From: Castellaniella defragrans
Lineage (GTDB): Bacteria > Pseudomonadota > Gammaproteobacteria > Burkholderiales > Burkholderiaceae_B
Direction of reading: 5' to 3'
Assembly: GCF_014203015.1 (NCBI RefSeq)
Contig: NZ_JACHIB010000004.1
Coordinates: 155,454 to 219,453, forward strand
DNA: 64,000 nt
Part shown: positions 51,092 through 63,183 of the stretch, in pieces
Layout: the number at the start of each line of letters is the position of its first letter
How positions within the stretch are numbered: position 1 is the stretch's first letter
Position numbers and translations under genes: made by a program
Notes under the pieces: generated by a model
What the model was told of the DNA's origin: nothing
Seen by the model: the letters and a program-made list of their open reading frames with translations, nothing else
The model's database searches: none

Positions 51092-51105
51092 TTGAAGCGC
51101 TTCAA
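51092..51105. promoter_or_regulatory. LacI-type operator 1 in the LivK2/lacI-like gap
   Basis: TTGAAGCGCTTCAA, identical to 33180-33193. On the LivK2 side it follows TAAACT, a possible -10, so binding would block transcription. Confidence 0.7.
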
Positions 51106-51122
51106 GTTTAGGGACATAAAAA

Positions 51123-51145
51123 CACCAGTTAGAATGAAACTGGTG
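51123..51145. promoter_or_regulatory. Inverted repeat between the two LacI-type operators
   Basis: CACCAGTT (51123-51130) and AACTGGTG (51138-51145) are perfect complements around AGAATGA, which with the preceding T gives TAGAAT, a possible -10 for the LacI-family gene. It may be a second operator type or a promoter-proximal hairpin. Confidence 0.4.
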
Positions 51146-51156
51146 AGCGGACACAG

Positions 51157-51170
51157 TTGAAGCGTTTCAT
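51157..51170. promoter_or_regulatory. LacI-type operator 2 upstream of the lacI-like gene
   Basis: TTGAAGCGTTTCAT differs from the perfect palindrome at two positions. Its centre is 65 bp from operator 1, a spacing compatible with looping and autoregulation. Confidence 0.6.
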
Positions 51171-51213
51171 TTTCGTGCCTGGAAAGAGTACATAGCCGCC
51201 TCAAGGATTGTCA

Positions 51214-52284
51214 ATGAGTAAACACCCCGAGTCACAGGGTGCGGCGCCCTTCAGCCGGCCCACGCTGGCGGACGTGGCCCGGCTGGCGGGCGTGTCCCTG
51301 GGCAGCGCATCCAGGGCCCTGTCCGTGCCCGATCAGGTCAAGCCCGCCACCCTGGAGGCCGTGCGCCATGCCGTCGCCCAGCTCGGCTACATCCGCGACG
51401 GCGCGGCGCGCGCGCTGGCCTCGCGGCGCACCCAGACCATCGCCGCCGTCTACCCCACCCTGAACAACCCCATCTTCGCCCACTCCACCCATTCGATCCA
51501 GCAGACCCTGTGGGCGCTGGGCTACCAGCTGCTGATCATCAGCCACGAATACCACATCGAGAACGAAGTGGCCCTGATCCGCACCATCGTCGAAAAAGGC
51601 GTGGACGGCATCATCATGGTCGGCACCGACCACGACGCCGGCGTCTTCGGCCTGCTGCACCAGTGCAAGCTGCCCTACGTGCTCACCTGGTCGGTGGACG
51701 GCAGCAGCTATCCGTACTGCGTCGGCATCTCGAACTTCGACGCGGCCTACCAGCTGGCGCAGCTGGCGCTGTCCCGCGGCCACGTGCGCATCGGCATCTG
51801 CGGCGGCTCGATCGCGCGCAACGAACGGGCGCGCTACCGGCGCGCCGGCATCCTGGCCGCGGTGAGCGAAGCCGGCCTCTCCATCCCCGACGAATGGATC
51901 ATCGAGCACGAGTTTTCCTACGAAGGGGGCCGGCGGGCCATCCGGCAGTTCTGGGGCATGTCGCCCCGCCCCACCGTGATCCTGTTCGGCACGGACCTGC
52001 AGGCCATGGGCGCGCTGCACGAATGCCGGCGCCTGGGCATCGAGGTCCCGGGCGACATCTCCCTGGTCGGCTTCGACGGCCTCGAAGAGGCGGCCATGAT
52101 GCAGCCGGCCGTGACGACGATCCGCATCCCGGACAGCGACATCGGCTCGCGCGCGGCGCGGATCATCGTCGATCTGATCGCGGGCAAGCCGGTCGAGGCG
52201 CAGCAGCCCATGCAGGCCACGCTGATCGAGGGCGGCAGCCTGGGCACCCTGGCCGCCGCGCGCCGGCGCCGCGCCGGCCGCTGA
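51214..52284 (+). CDS. LacI-family transcriptional regulator
   Basis: 356 residues. N-terminal helix-turn-helix with hinge (TLADVARLAGVSLGSASRAL, residues about 17-70), then a periplasmic-binding-protein-like sensor. Typical motifs are KGVDGIIMVGTDHD, GHVRIGICGGS and ISLVGFDGLEEAAMMQPAVTTI. The ATG at 51214 has AAGGA six bases upstream; a TTG two codons earlier is possible. Matching palindromic operators occur at its own promoter, at the system 2 transporter and 18 kb away at the MDR gene. It is divergent from the system 2 operon. Confidence 0.94.
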   Translation: MSKHPESQGAAPFSRPTLADVARLAGVSLGSASRALSVPDQVKPATLEAVRHAVAQLGYIRDGAARALASRRTQTIAAVYPTLNNPIFAHSTHSIQQTLWALGYQLLIISHEYHIENEVALIRTIVEKGVDGIIMVGTDHDAGVFGLLHQCKLPYVLTWSVDGSSYPYCVGISNFDAAYQLAQLALSRGHVRIGICGGSIARNERARYRRAGILAAVSEAGLSIPDEWIIEHEFSYEGGRRAIRQFWGMSPRPTVILFGTDLQAMGALHECRRLGIEVPGDISLVGFDGLEEAAMMQPAVTTIRIPDSDIGSRAARIIVDLIAGKPVEAQQPMQATLIEGGSLGTLAAARRRRAGR

Positions 52285-52288
52285 ACGG

Positions 52289-53620
52289 TCAGTCCACGGT
52301 GGCCAGCACGTCGGCCAGCGTCTCGAAGATCCGCCCGATCTCGTCCTCGCCGATGATGAGCGGCGGCGAGATGGCGAGGGTGTCGCCGGTATAGCGGACC
52401 AGCACCCCGCGGTCGAAGCATTTGCCGAATGCTTCGGCGGCGCGGGCGCCGGGCGCGCCCTCGCGGGGGGCCAGCTCGATGCCGGCCACCAGCCCCAGGT
52501 TGCGGATGTCGATGACGTGGCGGCGGCCCTTCAGCGCGTGCGCGGCCTCCTCGAAGGGCGCCGACAGCGCGCGGGCGCGGGCGAACAGGTCCTCGTCCCG
52601 GTAGACGCCCAGGGTGGCGCGGATGGCCGCGGTCGCCAGCGGGTGGGCGGAATACGTATAGCCGTGGAAGAACTCGATGCCGCCCGCGCCCGCATCCAGG
52701 ATGGCGTCGTGCACGCCGCGGCTCACCGCGACCGCCCCGGCCGGCACGGCCGCGTTGCTGATCCCCTTGGCCAGGGTGATCAGGTCGGGGGTGACGCCGA
52801 AGAACGCGCTGCCGGTGGCCGCGCCCAGGCGGCCGAAGCCGGTGATGACCTCGTCGAAGATCAGCAGGATGCCGTGCTTCTGCGTGATGGCCCGCAGCCT
52901 CTCCAGGTAGCCCCGGGGCGGCACCAGCACGCCGGTGGAGCCGGCCAGCGGCTCGACGATGACGGCCGCGATGGTCGAGGCGTCGTGCAGCGCGACGAGG
53001 CTTTCGAGGGCATCGGCGAAAGGCTCGCCGCCCCAGGCGGGCTGGCCGCGCGAAAAGGCGTTGTGTGCCAGGTCGTGGGTGTGCGGCAGGTGGTCCACCC
53101 CGGGCAGCAGCACTGCGGAAAACGCCTTGCGGTTGGGCGCGATGCCCCCCACCGAGATGCCGCCGAAGCCTACGCCGTGATAGCCGCGCTCGCGCCCGAT
53201 CAGGCGGGTGCGCTGGCCCTCGCCGCGCGCCCGGTGGTAGGCCAGCGCGATCTTGAGGGCCGTGTCCACCGACTCGGAGCCCGAATTGGTGAAGAACACC
53301 CGGTCCAGGCCGTCGGGCATCAGGGCCGCGACCTCGGAAGCCGCCAGAAAGGAATCCTCGTGGCCGATCTGGAAGCTGGGCGCGTAGTCCAGGTGGGCGG
53401 CCTGCCGGCTGATCGCGTCGATGATGGGCTGGCGGCCATGCCCGGCGTTCACGCACCACAGCCCCGAGGTGCCGTCCAGCACCTGGTGGCCGTCCGCGGC
53501 GGTGTAGTACATGCCCCGGGCCGCGGCGAGCATGCGCGGATGGGCCTTGAACCGGCGGTTCGCGGTGAAGGGCATCCACAGATTGGACAAATCGGCGGAA
53601 TGGGGTGCTTGGGTGTGCAT
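52289..53620 (-). CDS. Class III PLP aminotransferase (omega-amino acid:pyruvate type)
   Basis: 443 residues from ATG 53620 (MHTQAPHSADLSNLWMPFTA); the preceding in-frame sequence to 53779 is Arg/Pro-rich and unlikely to be translated. Motifs are FTNSGSESVDTALKIALAYHRA, YHGVGFGGISVGG, LIFDEVITGFGRLG and the PLP Lys in LAKGISNAAVPAG. Closest in character to beta-alanine/omega-amino acid:pyruvate aminotransferases, which convert an omega-amine to a semialdehyde. It is convergent with the LacI gene (4 bp apart) and may feed the same pathway. Confidence 0.92.
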   Translation of the reverse strand: MHTQAPHSADLSNLWMPFTANRRFKAHPRMLAAARGMYYTAADGHQVLDGTSGLWCVNAGHGRQPIIDAISRQAAHLDYAPSFQIGHEDSFLAASEVAALMPDGLDRVFFTNSGSESVDTALKIALAYHRARGEGQRTRLIGRERGYHGVGFGGISVGGIAPNRKAFSAVLLPGVDHLPHTHDLAHNAFSRGQPAWGGEPFADALESLVALHDASTIAAVIVEPLAGSTGVLVPPRGYLERLRAITQKHGILLIFDEVITGFGRLGAATGSAFFGVTPDLITLAKGISNAAVPAGAVAVSRGVHDAILDAGAGGIEFFHGYTYSAHPLATAAIRATLGVYRDEDLFARARALSAPFEEAAHALKGRRHVIDIRNLGLVAGIELAPREGAPGARAAEAFGKCFDRGVLVRYTGDTLAISPPLIIGEDEIGRIFETLADVLATVD

Positions 53621-53889
53621 GGCGGCCTCTCGATCCAGGGGGCCGGAGACCCGGACGGCGATCTCCATGCCGGGCCGGCCCATGCCGGAAGACCATACTC
53701 CGTTTCGCGCCTGCCGGAAAGCGGCGGGCCCGCTGGAAAGCGCCGCGCCCGCCCCGCGGCGCACGCCAGCGGGGCGCACGCCTGGGGGAACGGACGCCGG
53801 GGAGGCATGCGCCGGCCGGATCCGTGCATCGGCGGGCCTTCATGCGGTAATGTTACGGCTCACACCCACTCGTCCATGGATCGTCCCCG

Positions 53890-56718
53890 GTGCTTCCGCT
53901 GAAATCCCTGCTCCCCGCGCTGCTGGCGCTCTGCCTGCTGGCTCCGGCCGGCCTGCCCCGCCCCGCCCTCGCCGAACCGGCGGCCGCCTCCCCGGCCGCA
54001 ACCGCTTCAGGCCCCGCCCTCGCCCCCGCTCCCGCAACCGCGCCCTCCCCCGCCCTGCCCGCGGGCGTGCGCCAGGTGGTCATGATCGAGGGCGTGACCG
54101 AATACCGCCTGGACAACGGCCTGCAGGTGCTGCTGGCCCCGGACGATTCGCGCGCCCAGACCACGGTGAACATGAGCTACCGCGTCGGCTCGCGCAACGA
54201 GGGCCCGGGCGAGACCGGCATGGCGCACCTGCTGGAGCACCTGCTGTTTCGCGGCAGCCCGAAGCATCCGGACGCCCTGGCGGAATTCGCGCGCCGGGGA
54301 CTGGCGGCCAACGGCTCGACCACCGCCGACCTGACCAACTACTACGCGACCTTCGCCAGCGACCCGGAGACGCTGCGCTGGTACCTGTCCTGGCAAGCCG
54401 ACGCGATGCTGAACGCGCGCATCGCCCGCGCCGACCTGGACGCGGAAATGCCGGTGGTGCGCAACGAAATGGAACGCGGCGAGAACAGCCCGTTCAGCAT
54501 GCTGATGCAGCAGGTCGCCGCGGCCGCCTACGTCTGGCACCCTTACGGCCGCAGCGTCATCGGCGCGCGCTCCGACGTGGAGCACGTCGGCATCGAGGCG
54601 CTGCGCGCGTTCTACCACCGTTACTACCAGCCGGACAACGCCACGCTGATCGTCGCCGGGCGCTTCGACGCCGGCCAGGTGCTGCAATGGATCGCGCAGG
54701 ACTTCGGCCCGGTCGCCCGGCCGGCGCGCACGCTGCCGCCCGAATACACGGTCGAACCCGTCCAGCAGGGCGCGCGCAGCGTCACCCTGCGGCGCATCGG
54801 CGGCAGCCCCATCGTCCTGGCGCAGTACCACCTGCCCGAGGCCGCCAGCGACGCCTACACGGCCCTGGCGATCGGCGCCGCCATGCTGGCCGACACCCCG
54901 GCCGGGCCGCTTTACCAGGCCCTGGTGGCCAAGGACCTGGCCAGCAGCGTGTTCGGCTTCGCCCGCGCCATGAAGCAGCCCGGCTACGCCGTGTTCGGCG
55001 CCCAGGTGCAGCCCGGCGCCGACCCGCAGGCGGCGCTGGCGGCCCTGGAACGCGGCCTGGAAGCCGACGGCGTCGGCCAGCTGGACCAGGCCGGCCTGGA
55101 GCGCATCCGCACCGCCTGGCTGAACGACTGGAAGCAGACCTTCGACCAGCCCGGCGCGCTGGCCCAGGCCCTGTCCGACGCGATCGCCCGGGGAGACTGG
55201 CGCCTGTTCTTCGTCGAGCGCCTGCGCGTGCGCGCGCTGACGCTGGACGGGATCCGCGCGCAGCTGAGCGCCTGGCTGCTGCCGAGCAACCGCACCAGCG
55301 GGCTGTACCTGCCCACGCCGCAGCCCAAGGACGCGCCCGCGCCCGCCCCGGCCGACCTCGAACCCTGGATCCGGCAGATCGAGACCGGCACCGGGCGGCC
55401 CGCCGTGGCCGCCTTCGACACCCGCCCCCCGGCCATCGACGCCGCCACCCGGCGCAGCGTGCTGGCCCTGCCCAACGGGCCGGTCGAACTGGCCCTGCTG
55501 CCCAAGGAAACCGCCGGCGGACGCGTCCATGCCGTGCTGCGCATGGGTTTCGCCGATGCCGACGCCTTGCGCGGCCAGGGCCTGGTGCCCTTCGTCACCG
55601 GCGCGATGCTGCTGCGCGGCACCGCCGACATGAGCCGCCAGCAGATCGAGGACCGCCTGAACGAGCTGGATTCCGACCTGTCCTTCGGCACCGACGGCAA
55701 CGTCCTGAGCGTGTCCATGCGCAGTTCCCGCGAGCACCTGCCCGCCGTGCTGGACCTGGTCTTCCACCTGCTGCGCGCGCCCGCGTTTCCCGAGGACGAG
55801 CTGGAGCGGCTGAAGCGCAGCCTGCGCACGCAGGTGGAGGACGACGCCTCCAGCCCCGCCTTCCTGGCGCGCAACACGCTGCAGCGCCACGACCAGCCCT
55901 GGGACCCGGAGGATGTCCGCTACACCCCCACGACCGGCGAGATCCTGGCCCAGCTCGGCGAACTCGGCCGCGAACGGCTGCAGCGGTTCCACGCGCGGTT
56001 CTACGGCGCGGGCCATCTGGCGCTGGCCGTGGTGGGCGACTTCGATCCCGCAGCCGTCGAGCGGCACCTGCGCGCCGGCCTGGACGGCTGGCGCGCGGCA
56101 CCGGCCTACGAACGCCTGGCGGAGCCATGGTACGCGATGAAGCCCGAGACCTTCCGCATCCCCGCCCCGGGCAAGGCCAATGCCGAATACCGCGCCGCCG
56201 TGCCCCTCAAGCTGCGCGACACCGATCCGCGCTGGCCCGCGCTGATGCTGGCCAACTATCTGCTCGGCGGTTCCGAGGATTCCCGGCTGTGGCAGGGCAT
56301 CCGCGTGCGCGGCGGCCTGTCCTACGGCGTGGGCAGCGCCGTGAACGCCTCGTCCTTCGAGGACTCCGGCGCCTGGACGCTGTACGCCAGCACGGCGGCG
56401 CGCAACGCCGGGGCGCTGCAGGATGCGATCCGCACCGTCCTGGACGAGACCCTGAAGACCGGCTTCACCCAGGCCGAGGTGGACCAGGGGGTGCAGTCCC
56501 TGCTGAACTACATGGAACTGGGGCGCTCCGACGACGGCTATCTGGTCAGCCACTGGATCGGCTACCTGGAGACGGACCGCAGCTTCGCCTGGCAGCAGCA
56601 CATCATCGACCGGCTGCGCGGCCTGAAGGCCGCGGAGGTCAACGCCGCGATGCGCGAGCTGCTGCGGCCGGACGCGCTCAGCATCGCCGTGGCCGCGGAC
56701 CCCGATCCCAAGCCCTGA
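53890..56718 (+). CDS. M16 family zinc metallopeptidase, periplasmic
   Basis: 942 residues with signal peptide (LKSLLPALLALCLLAPAGLP) and a Pro/Ala-rich linker. The inverted zinc motif is His113-Leu-Leu-Glu116-His117, with the third ligand Glu193 exactly 76 residues after His117, so the first M16 half is active-type. A second M16 repeat follows (from about 510) without a zinc motif, as in single-chain pitrilysin-like enzymes. Such proteins degrade peptides in the periplasm. The only suitable start is the GTG at 53890; no clear ribosome-binding site is seen, so the start is less certain. Confidence 0.9.
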   Translation: MLPLKSLLPALLALCLLAPAGLPRPALAEPAAASPAATASGPALAPAPATAPSPALPAGVRQVVMIEGVTEYRLDNGLQVLLAPDDSRAQTTVNMSYRVGSRNEGPGETGMAHLLEHLLFRGSPKHPDALAEFARRGLAANGSTTADLTNYYATFASDPETLRWYLSWQADAMLNARIARADLDAEMPVVRNEMERGENSPFSMLMQQVAAAAYVWHPYGRSVIGARSDVEHVGIEALRAFYHRYYQPDNATLIVAGRFDAGQVLQWIAQDFGPVARPARTLPPEYTVEPVQQGARSVTLRRIGGSPIVLAQYHLPEAASDAYTALAIGAAMLADTPAGPLYQALVAKDLASSVFGFARAMKQPGYAVFGAQVQPGADPQAALAALERGLEADGVGQLDQAGLERIRTAWLNDWKQTFDQPGALAQALSDAIARGDWRLFFVERLRVRALTLDGIRAQLSAWLLPSNRTSGLYLPTPQPKDAPAPAPADLEPWIRQIETGTGRPAVAAFDTRPPAIDAATRRSVLALPNGPVELALLPKETAGGRVHAVLRMGFADADALRGQGLVPFVTGAMLLRGTADMSRQQIEDRLNELDSDLSFGTDGNVLSVSMRSSREHLPAVLDLVFHLLRAPAFPEDELERLKRSLRTQVEDDASSPAFLARNTLQRHDQPWDPEDVRYTPTTGEILAQLGELGRERLQRFHARFYGAGHLALAVVGDFDPAAVERHLRAGLDGWRAAPAYERLAEPWYAMKPETFRIPAPGKANAEYRAAVPLKLRDTDPRWPALMLANYLLGGSEDSRLWQGIRVRGGLSYGVGSAVNASSFEDSGAWTLYASTAARNAGALQDAIRTVLDETLKTGFTQAEVDQGVQSLLNYMELGRSDDGYLVSHWIGYLETDRSFAWQQHIIDRLRGLKAAEVNAAMRELLRPDALSIAVAADPDPKP

Positions 56719-56737
56719 GGCCGGACTGCCCGGGCCG

Positions 56738-56797
56738 GCCGCGCAGCGGGCCGTGCGGCGGGCCGCGCATCGAGCCCTGCGTCGGGCAGCGCGTCGG
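56738..56797. repeat. 12-bp degenerate tandem repeat between convergent genes
   Basis: Five 12-bp units of the type GCCGCGCAGCGG lie in the 99-bp gap between the M16 peptidase and the AraC-family gene. They show substitutions but no indels. Confidence 0.6.
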
Positions 56798-56817
56798 CAA
56801 ACGCCGCGGACGGCGCC

Positions 56818-57752
56818 TCAGGCCGGGGCGGCCAGACCGCGGCGGAAGGCCCGCGGCGAGACGCCGGCCGCGCGCGTGAAGACCCGGCTGAAATGCGCCG
56901 GATCGGCGAAGCCCAGGCCGTAGGCGATGGTGGCCACGTGCAGATGGGTGTAGGCGAGGTTGCGCCGGGCCTCGCGCATCAGCCGGGCCTCGATCAGGGC
57001 CGAGGCGGGCTCGCCGGTGGCCGCGCGCACGACGCGGCTGAGGTGGGTGGGCGTCACCGACAGCGCCCGCGCATAGTCGGCCACGCCCCAGTGCTCGCGG
57101 AAATGCCGCTCCAGCAGAGCCTCGAAGCGCGTCAGCAGGACTGGCCGGGCCGCCTCGCCGGGGGACGGCACCGCGCGCGCCGCCGCCCGCGCCACCAGGC
57201 CCAGCAGGGTGGCGCACAGGCCGCGCAGCACCAGGGCGCGCGCGGCCCGCAGGCCATTGAACTCCGCCCAGATCTGCGGCATCAGGGCGGCCACCGGCCC
57301 GTCGTCCAGGCCCACGAAGGATCGGCCCAGCACCAGGCGCACTTCGCCGGCCTCGGCCAGCAGCAGCTCCATCATCTCGTCGGCCAGCGTCACCACGTGG
57401 CCCTGGGTGTCGGGCTCGAAGCGGAAGGCATGCACGTCGCCGGGCGCCACGTTGATCAGCGACCCGGGGCCCAGCGGCAGGGACTGCCCCTCGATCTGCG
57501 CCTGGCCGGCGCCCGACTGCAGCATCAGCACCTGGTGCAGGCGGCCGTGGCGGTGCGGCGCCAGTTCCCAGTCGTGCAGCGCGGAACGCGCGGCGATCGT
57601 CTCGCAATGCACCACGTCGGGCAGCTGGCGGGATTCGCCGAACAGGCCCTGGGACTGGAGGATCTGCCGGGCGAAAGGCTGGGAGGAAGGATGAGGGGAA
57701 GGCTGGGAGGAAGGCATGTTTGAATCGTGCAAGTTTTTCGGAAATCGAGACA

Positions 57753-57753
<1 letters not shown>
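56818..57753 (-). CDS. pobR: AraC-family regulator, probable activator of pobA (PobR-like)
   Basis: About 311 residues from the ATG at 57753. An N-terminal cupin-like sensor (HDWELAPHRHGRLHQVLMLQSG) is followed by a C-terminal double helix-turn-helix (VADYARALSVTPTHLSRVVRA and HVATIAYGLGFADPAHFSRVF). It is divergent from pobA, 66 bp apart, as in the AraC-type PobR/PobA pairs, where it activates pobA in response to 4-hydroxybenzoate. A GTG at 57774 is unlikely because it overlaps a putative -10. The N-terminus carries a 24-bp in-frame duplication. Confidence 0.85.
57667..57714 (-). repeat. 24-bp in-frame duplication near the pobR start
   Basis: Two 24-bp units encode PSSQPSPH and PSSQPFAR, forming a disordered N-terminal extension. 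Confidence 0.65.
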
Positions 57754-58992
<1,239 letters not shown>

Positions 58993-59046
58993 GCTTAGGG
59001 TTCCCGGTGCCGGTTTCCCGGCTCCGGGTTCCTCGTTCCGGATCAG

Positions 59047-59082
59047 AAAAACCCCGCACCCGGCGAAAGCCGGCGTGCGGGG
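59047..59082 (-). terminator. Intrinsic terminator of dnaJ
   Basis: On the minus strand CCCCGCACG...CGTGCGGGG-type arms with an inner CCGGC/GCCGG helix and TTTC loop end in TTTTT (59051-59047). It is about 45 bp beyond the dnaJ stop. Confidence 0.85.
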
Positions 59083-59089
59083 TGCTTAC

Positions 59090-59109
59090 GCATGCGGCAT
59101 GCCGCATGC
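59090..59109. other. 20-bp perfect palindrome after dnaJ
   Basis: GCATGCGGCATGCCGCATGC reads the same on both strands. It lies between the dnaJ stop and its terminator and would form a cruciform or small hairpin in the 3' UTR. Confidence 0.6.
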
Positions 59110-59125
59110 GGATGCCGGGCCGGCG

Positions 59126-60259
59126 TCAGGAGAAGAAGTTCTTCACCTTGTCGGTCCAGGATTCGCTCTTGGGCGAATGGCGGTCGCCGCCGCTGTTCAG
59201 GGACGTCTCGAACTGGCGCAGCAGCGCCTTCTGTTCTTCGTTCAGGCGCACCGGGGTTTCCACCACGACGTGGCAGTACAGGTCGCCCGGATAGCTGGAG
59301 CGCACGCCCTTGATGCCCTTGCCGCGCAGGCGGAAGGTCTTGCCGGTCTGGGTGCCCTCGGGAATGGTGATTTCCCCCCGCCCCGACAGCGTCGGGACTT
59401 CCTGCACGCCGCCCAGCGCCGCCTTGGTGAAGGGGATGGTCAGCTCGCAGTGCAGGTCCTCGCCCTGGCGCTCGAAGATGCCGTGCGGCTTGATGCGGAT
59501 TTCCACGTACAGGTCGCCCGGGGGGCCGCCGTTCAGGCCCGGCTCGCCGTTGCCGGTGGAGCGGATGCGCATGCCGTCGTCGATCCCGGCCGGGATCTTG
59601 ACCTGCAGGGTCTTGTTCTTGCGGATGCGGCCCACGCCGTCGCAATCGCCGCAGGGATCGGGGATTTCCTTGCCGGTGCCGTGGCAGGTCGGGCAGGTCT
59701 GCTGGACGCTGAAGAAGCCCTGCTGCATGCGCACGGCGCCGCTGCCGCCGCAGGTGTGGCAGGTGCGCGGCGAGGTGCCGGGCCGGGCGCCCGAGCCGTG
59801 GCAGGTCTCGCAGGGTTCCCAGCTGGGGATGCGGATCTCGGTGTCGAAGCCGTTGGCCGCCTGCTCCAGGCTGATTTCCAGGGAATATTTCAGGTCGGCG
59901 CCGCGATAGACCTGCGGTCCGCCGCCGCCCCGGCGGCCCGCGGCGCCACCGAAGATTTCGCCGAAGATGTCGCCGAAGGCGTCGGCGAAGCCGCCCGCGC
60001 CGCCGCCCATGCCCGCGCCGGCCGCCGCGTTCGGGTCCACGCCGGCGTGGCCGAAGCGGTCGTAGGCCGAGCGCTTTTCCGCGTCGGACAGCATCTCGTA
60101 GGCTTCCTTGGCCTCCTTGAACTTGTCCTCGGCTTCCTTGCTGTCCGGATTGCGGTCCGGGTGGTACTTCATGGCCAGCTTGCGGTAGGCCTTGCGGATG
60201 TCGTCATCCGAGGCGTTCTTGGCGACCCCAAGGACTTCGTAGAAATCTCGTTTTGCCAT
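59126..60259 (-). CDS. dnaJ: Chaperone protein DnaJ (Hsp40)
   Basis: 377 residues. J domain with [10 protein letters not shown] (HPD), a Gly-rich segment ([19 protein letters not shown]), four zinc-finger repeats ([32 protein letters not shown]) and C-terminal substrate-binding domains. It stimulates DnaK ATPase and delivers unfolded clients. It follows dnaK by 145 bp that contains an 11-bp stem hairpin, which may lower dnaJ relative to dnaK. Confidence 0.98.
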   Translation of the reverse strand: MAKRDFYEVLGVAKNASDDDIRKAYRKLAMKYHPDRNPDSKEAEDKFKEAKEAYEMLSDAEKRSAYDRFGHAGVDPNAAAGAGMGGGAGGFADAFGDIFGEIFGGAAGRRGGGGPQVYRGADLKYSLEISLEQAANGFDTEIRIPSWEPCETCHGSGARPGTSPRTCHTCGGSGAVRMQQGFFSVQQTCPTCHGTGKEIPDPCGDCDGVGRIRKNKTLQVKIPAGIDDGMRIRSTGNGEPGLNGGPPGDLYVEIRIKPHGIFERQGEDLHCELTIPFTKAALGGVQEVPTLSGRGEITIPEGTQTGKTFRLRGKGIKGVRSSYPGDLYCHVVVETPVRLNEEQKALLRQFETSLNSGGDRHSPKSESWTDKVKNFFS

Positions 60260-60298
60260 TGGTCGATTACTTTGCTTGATGCGCTGCTATTTGAAGGA

Positions 60299-60337
60299 CA
60301 CCTGCCCGGACCGGCAGAAACCGGGACCGGGCAGGTG
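60299..60337 (-). other. Hairpin in the dnaK-dnaJ intergenic region
   Basis: CACCTGCCCGG (60299-60309) pairs perfectly with CCGGGCAGGTG (60327-60337) across a 17-base loop. It has no T-run. A processing or partial-attenuation element between dnaK and dnaJ is likely. Confidence 0.55.
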
Positions 60338-60404
60338 CGGGCGGATCGCCGCGTTCTTCCGGCGACCGCCGGGGGGCGGGCCGCAAGGGCGCGATGGCCG
60401 GCGG

Positions 60405-62330
<1,926 letters not shown>

Positions 62331-62388
62331 GTTGGATCCTGTCGATGTTTGAATGGCTGGGCGGGCTTCATGCCCGCCGATGAATCGA

Positions 62389-62416
62389 ATATGGGGTTGT
62401 AAATCCCCGTTTCAAG
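62389..62416 (-). promoter_or_regulatory. Sigma-32 heat-shock promoter of dnaK
   Basis: CTTGAAA (62416-62410) and CCCCATAT (62396-62389) are 13 bp apart, essentially the RpoH consensus. A GGCGGGC/GCCCGCC hairpin (62360-62378) follows in the leader. Confidence 0.85.
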
Positions 62417-62430
62417 GCCGGCTGCGGGGC

Positions 62431-63003
62431 TCAGGCGGGGCCTGCCGACACCATGACCAGCGCCGGGCGCAGCACGCGGTCGGCGATCAGGTAGCCCTTC
62501 TGCAGCGTCTGGGCGACGGCGCCCTGGGGGTGCTCGGAGGGCACGTTGGAGATCGCCTGGTGGCGGTGCGGATCGAAGGTGTCGCCCGGCGCCGGCGCGA
62601 TCTCGCGCATCTGGTTGCGCTCGAAGGCGGCGTTCAGCTGCCGCAGGGTGGCCTCGACGCCCTGGCGCCAGTCCTCGGCGGTCTGGTTTTCCTGGGCCAG
62701 CGCGGCCTCCAGGCTGTCGCGCACGGGGATCAGGCTCTCGGCGAACGATTCCGTGCCGAACTTGCGGGCCTTGGACACCTCGTCCTGGGCGCGGCGGCGG
62801 ACGTTCTCGACCTCCGCATGCGCGCGCAGCAGCTGGTCGTGGTAATCGGCGACCTGCTTCTGGGCCTCGTCGAGCAGCGCGGCGAGGTCCTCGCCCGGCT
62901 GCGCGGGGGCGGGTTCGGCGGCATCGGCCGGATGCTGGCCGGTGGACTGGGGTTCGGCGCTCGGCGCGGCTTGCGGGTCCAAGTCTTCCTGGGGAGCCGA
63001 CAT
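62431..63003 (-). CDS. grpE: Nucleotide exchange factor GrpE
   Basis: 190 residues. An acidic, Pro/Ala-rich N-terminus, a long coiled coil (LAALLDEAQKQVADYHDQLLRAHAEVENVRRRAQ) and the C-terminal beta domain with FDPHRHQAISNVPSEHPQG and GYLIADRVLRPALVMVS. It releases ADP from DnaK. The start at 63003 has GGAG nine bases upstream. Earlier in-frame codons to 63135 lie in the promoter region. Confidence 0.97.
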   Translation of the reverse strand: MSAPQEDLDPQAAPSAEPQSTGQHPADAAEPAPAQPGEDLAALLDEAQKQVADYHDQLLRAHAEVENVRRRAQDEVSKARKFGTESFAESLIPVRDSLEAALAQENQTAEDWRQGVEATLRQLNAAFERNQMREIAPAPGDTFDPHRHQAISNVPSEHPQGAVAQTLQKGYLIADRVLRPALVMVSAGPA

Positions 63004-63041
63004 GGTGAAATCTCCAATGCTGAAAGGGGTAACAAAAGGAT

Positions 63042-63069
63042 AGATGAGGGCGCGGGCGCGTTCTTCAAG
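63042..63069 (-). promoter_or_regulatory. Sigma-32 heat-shock promoter of grpE
   Basis: CTTGAA (63069-63064) and CCTCATCT (63049-63042, consensus CCCCATNT) are separated by 14 bp, about 40 bp upstream of the grpE start. Confidence 0.65.
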
Positions 63070-63183
63070 CCCCGGCATGGCGATGGGCGGGCCGGCCCCC
63101 GGCGCGGCGCCGCGCACCGGACGCGGCGGACGCACCGGACGCGGCGGTCCGGGGCGGCGCGGGCGGCAGCGCGCGAGCGGGCC

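Noticed and set aside
53621-53779. N-terminal extension of the aminotransferase
   Set aside because: Arg/Pro/Ala-rich residues with no family resemblance; the ATG at 53620 gives the normal N-terminus.
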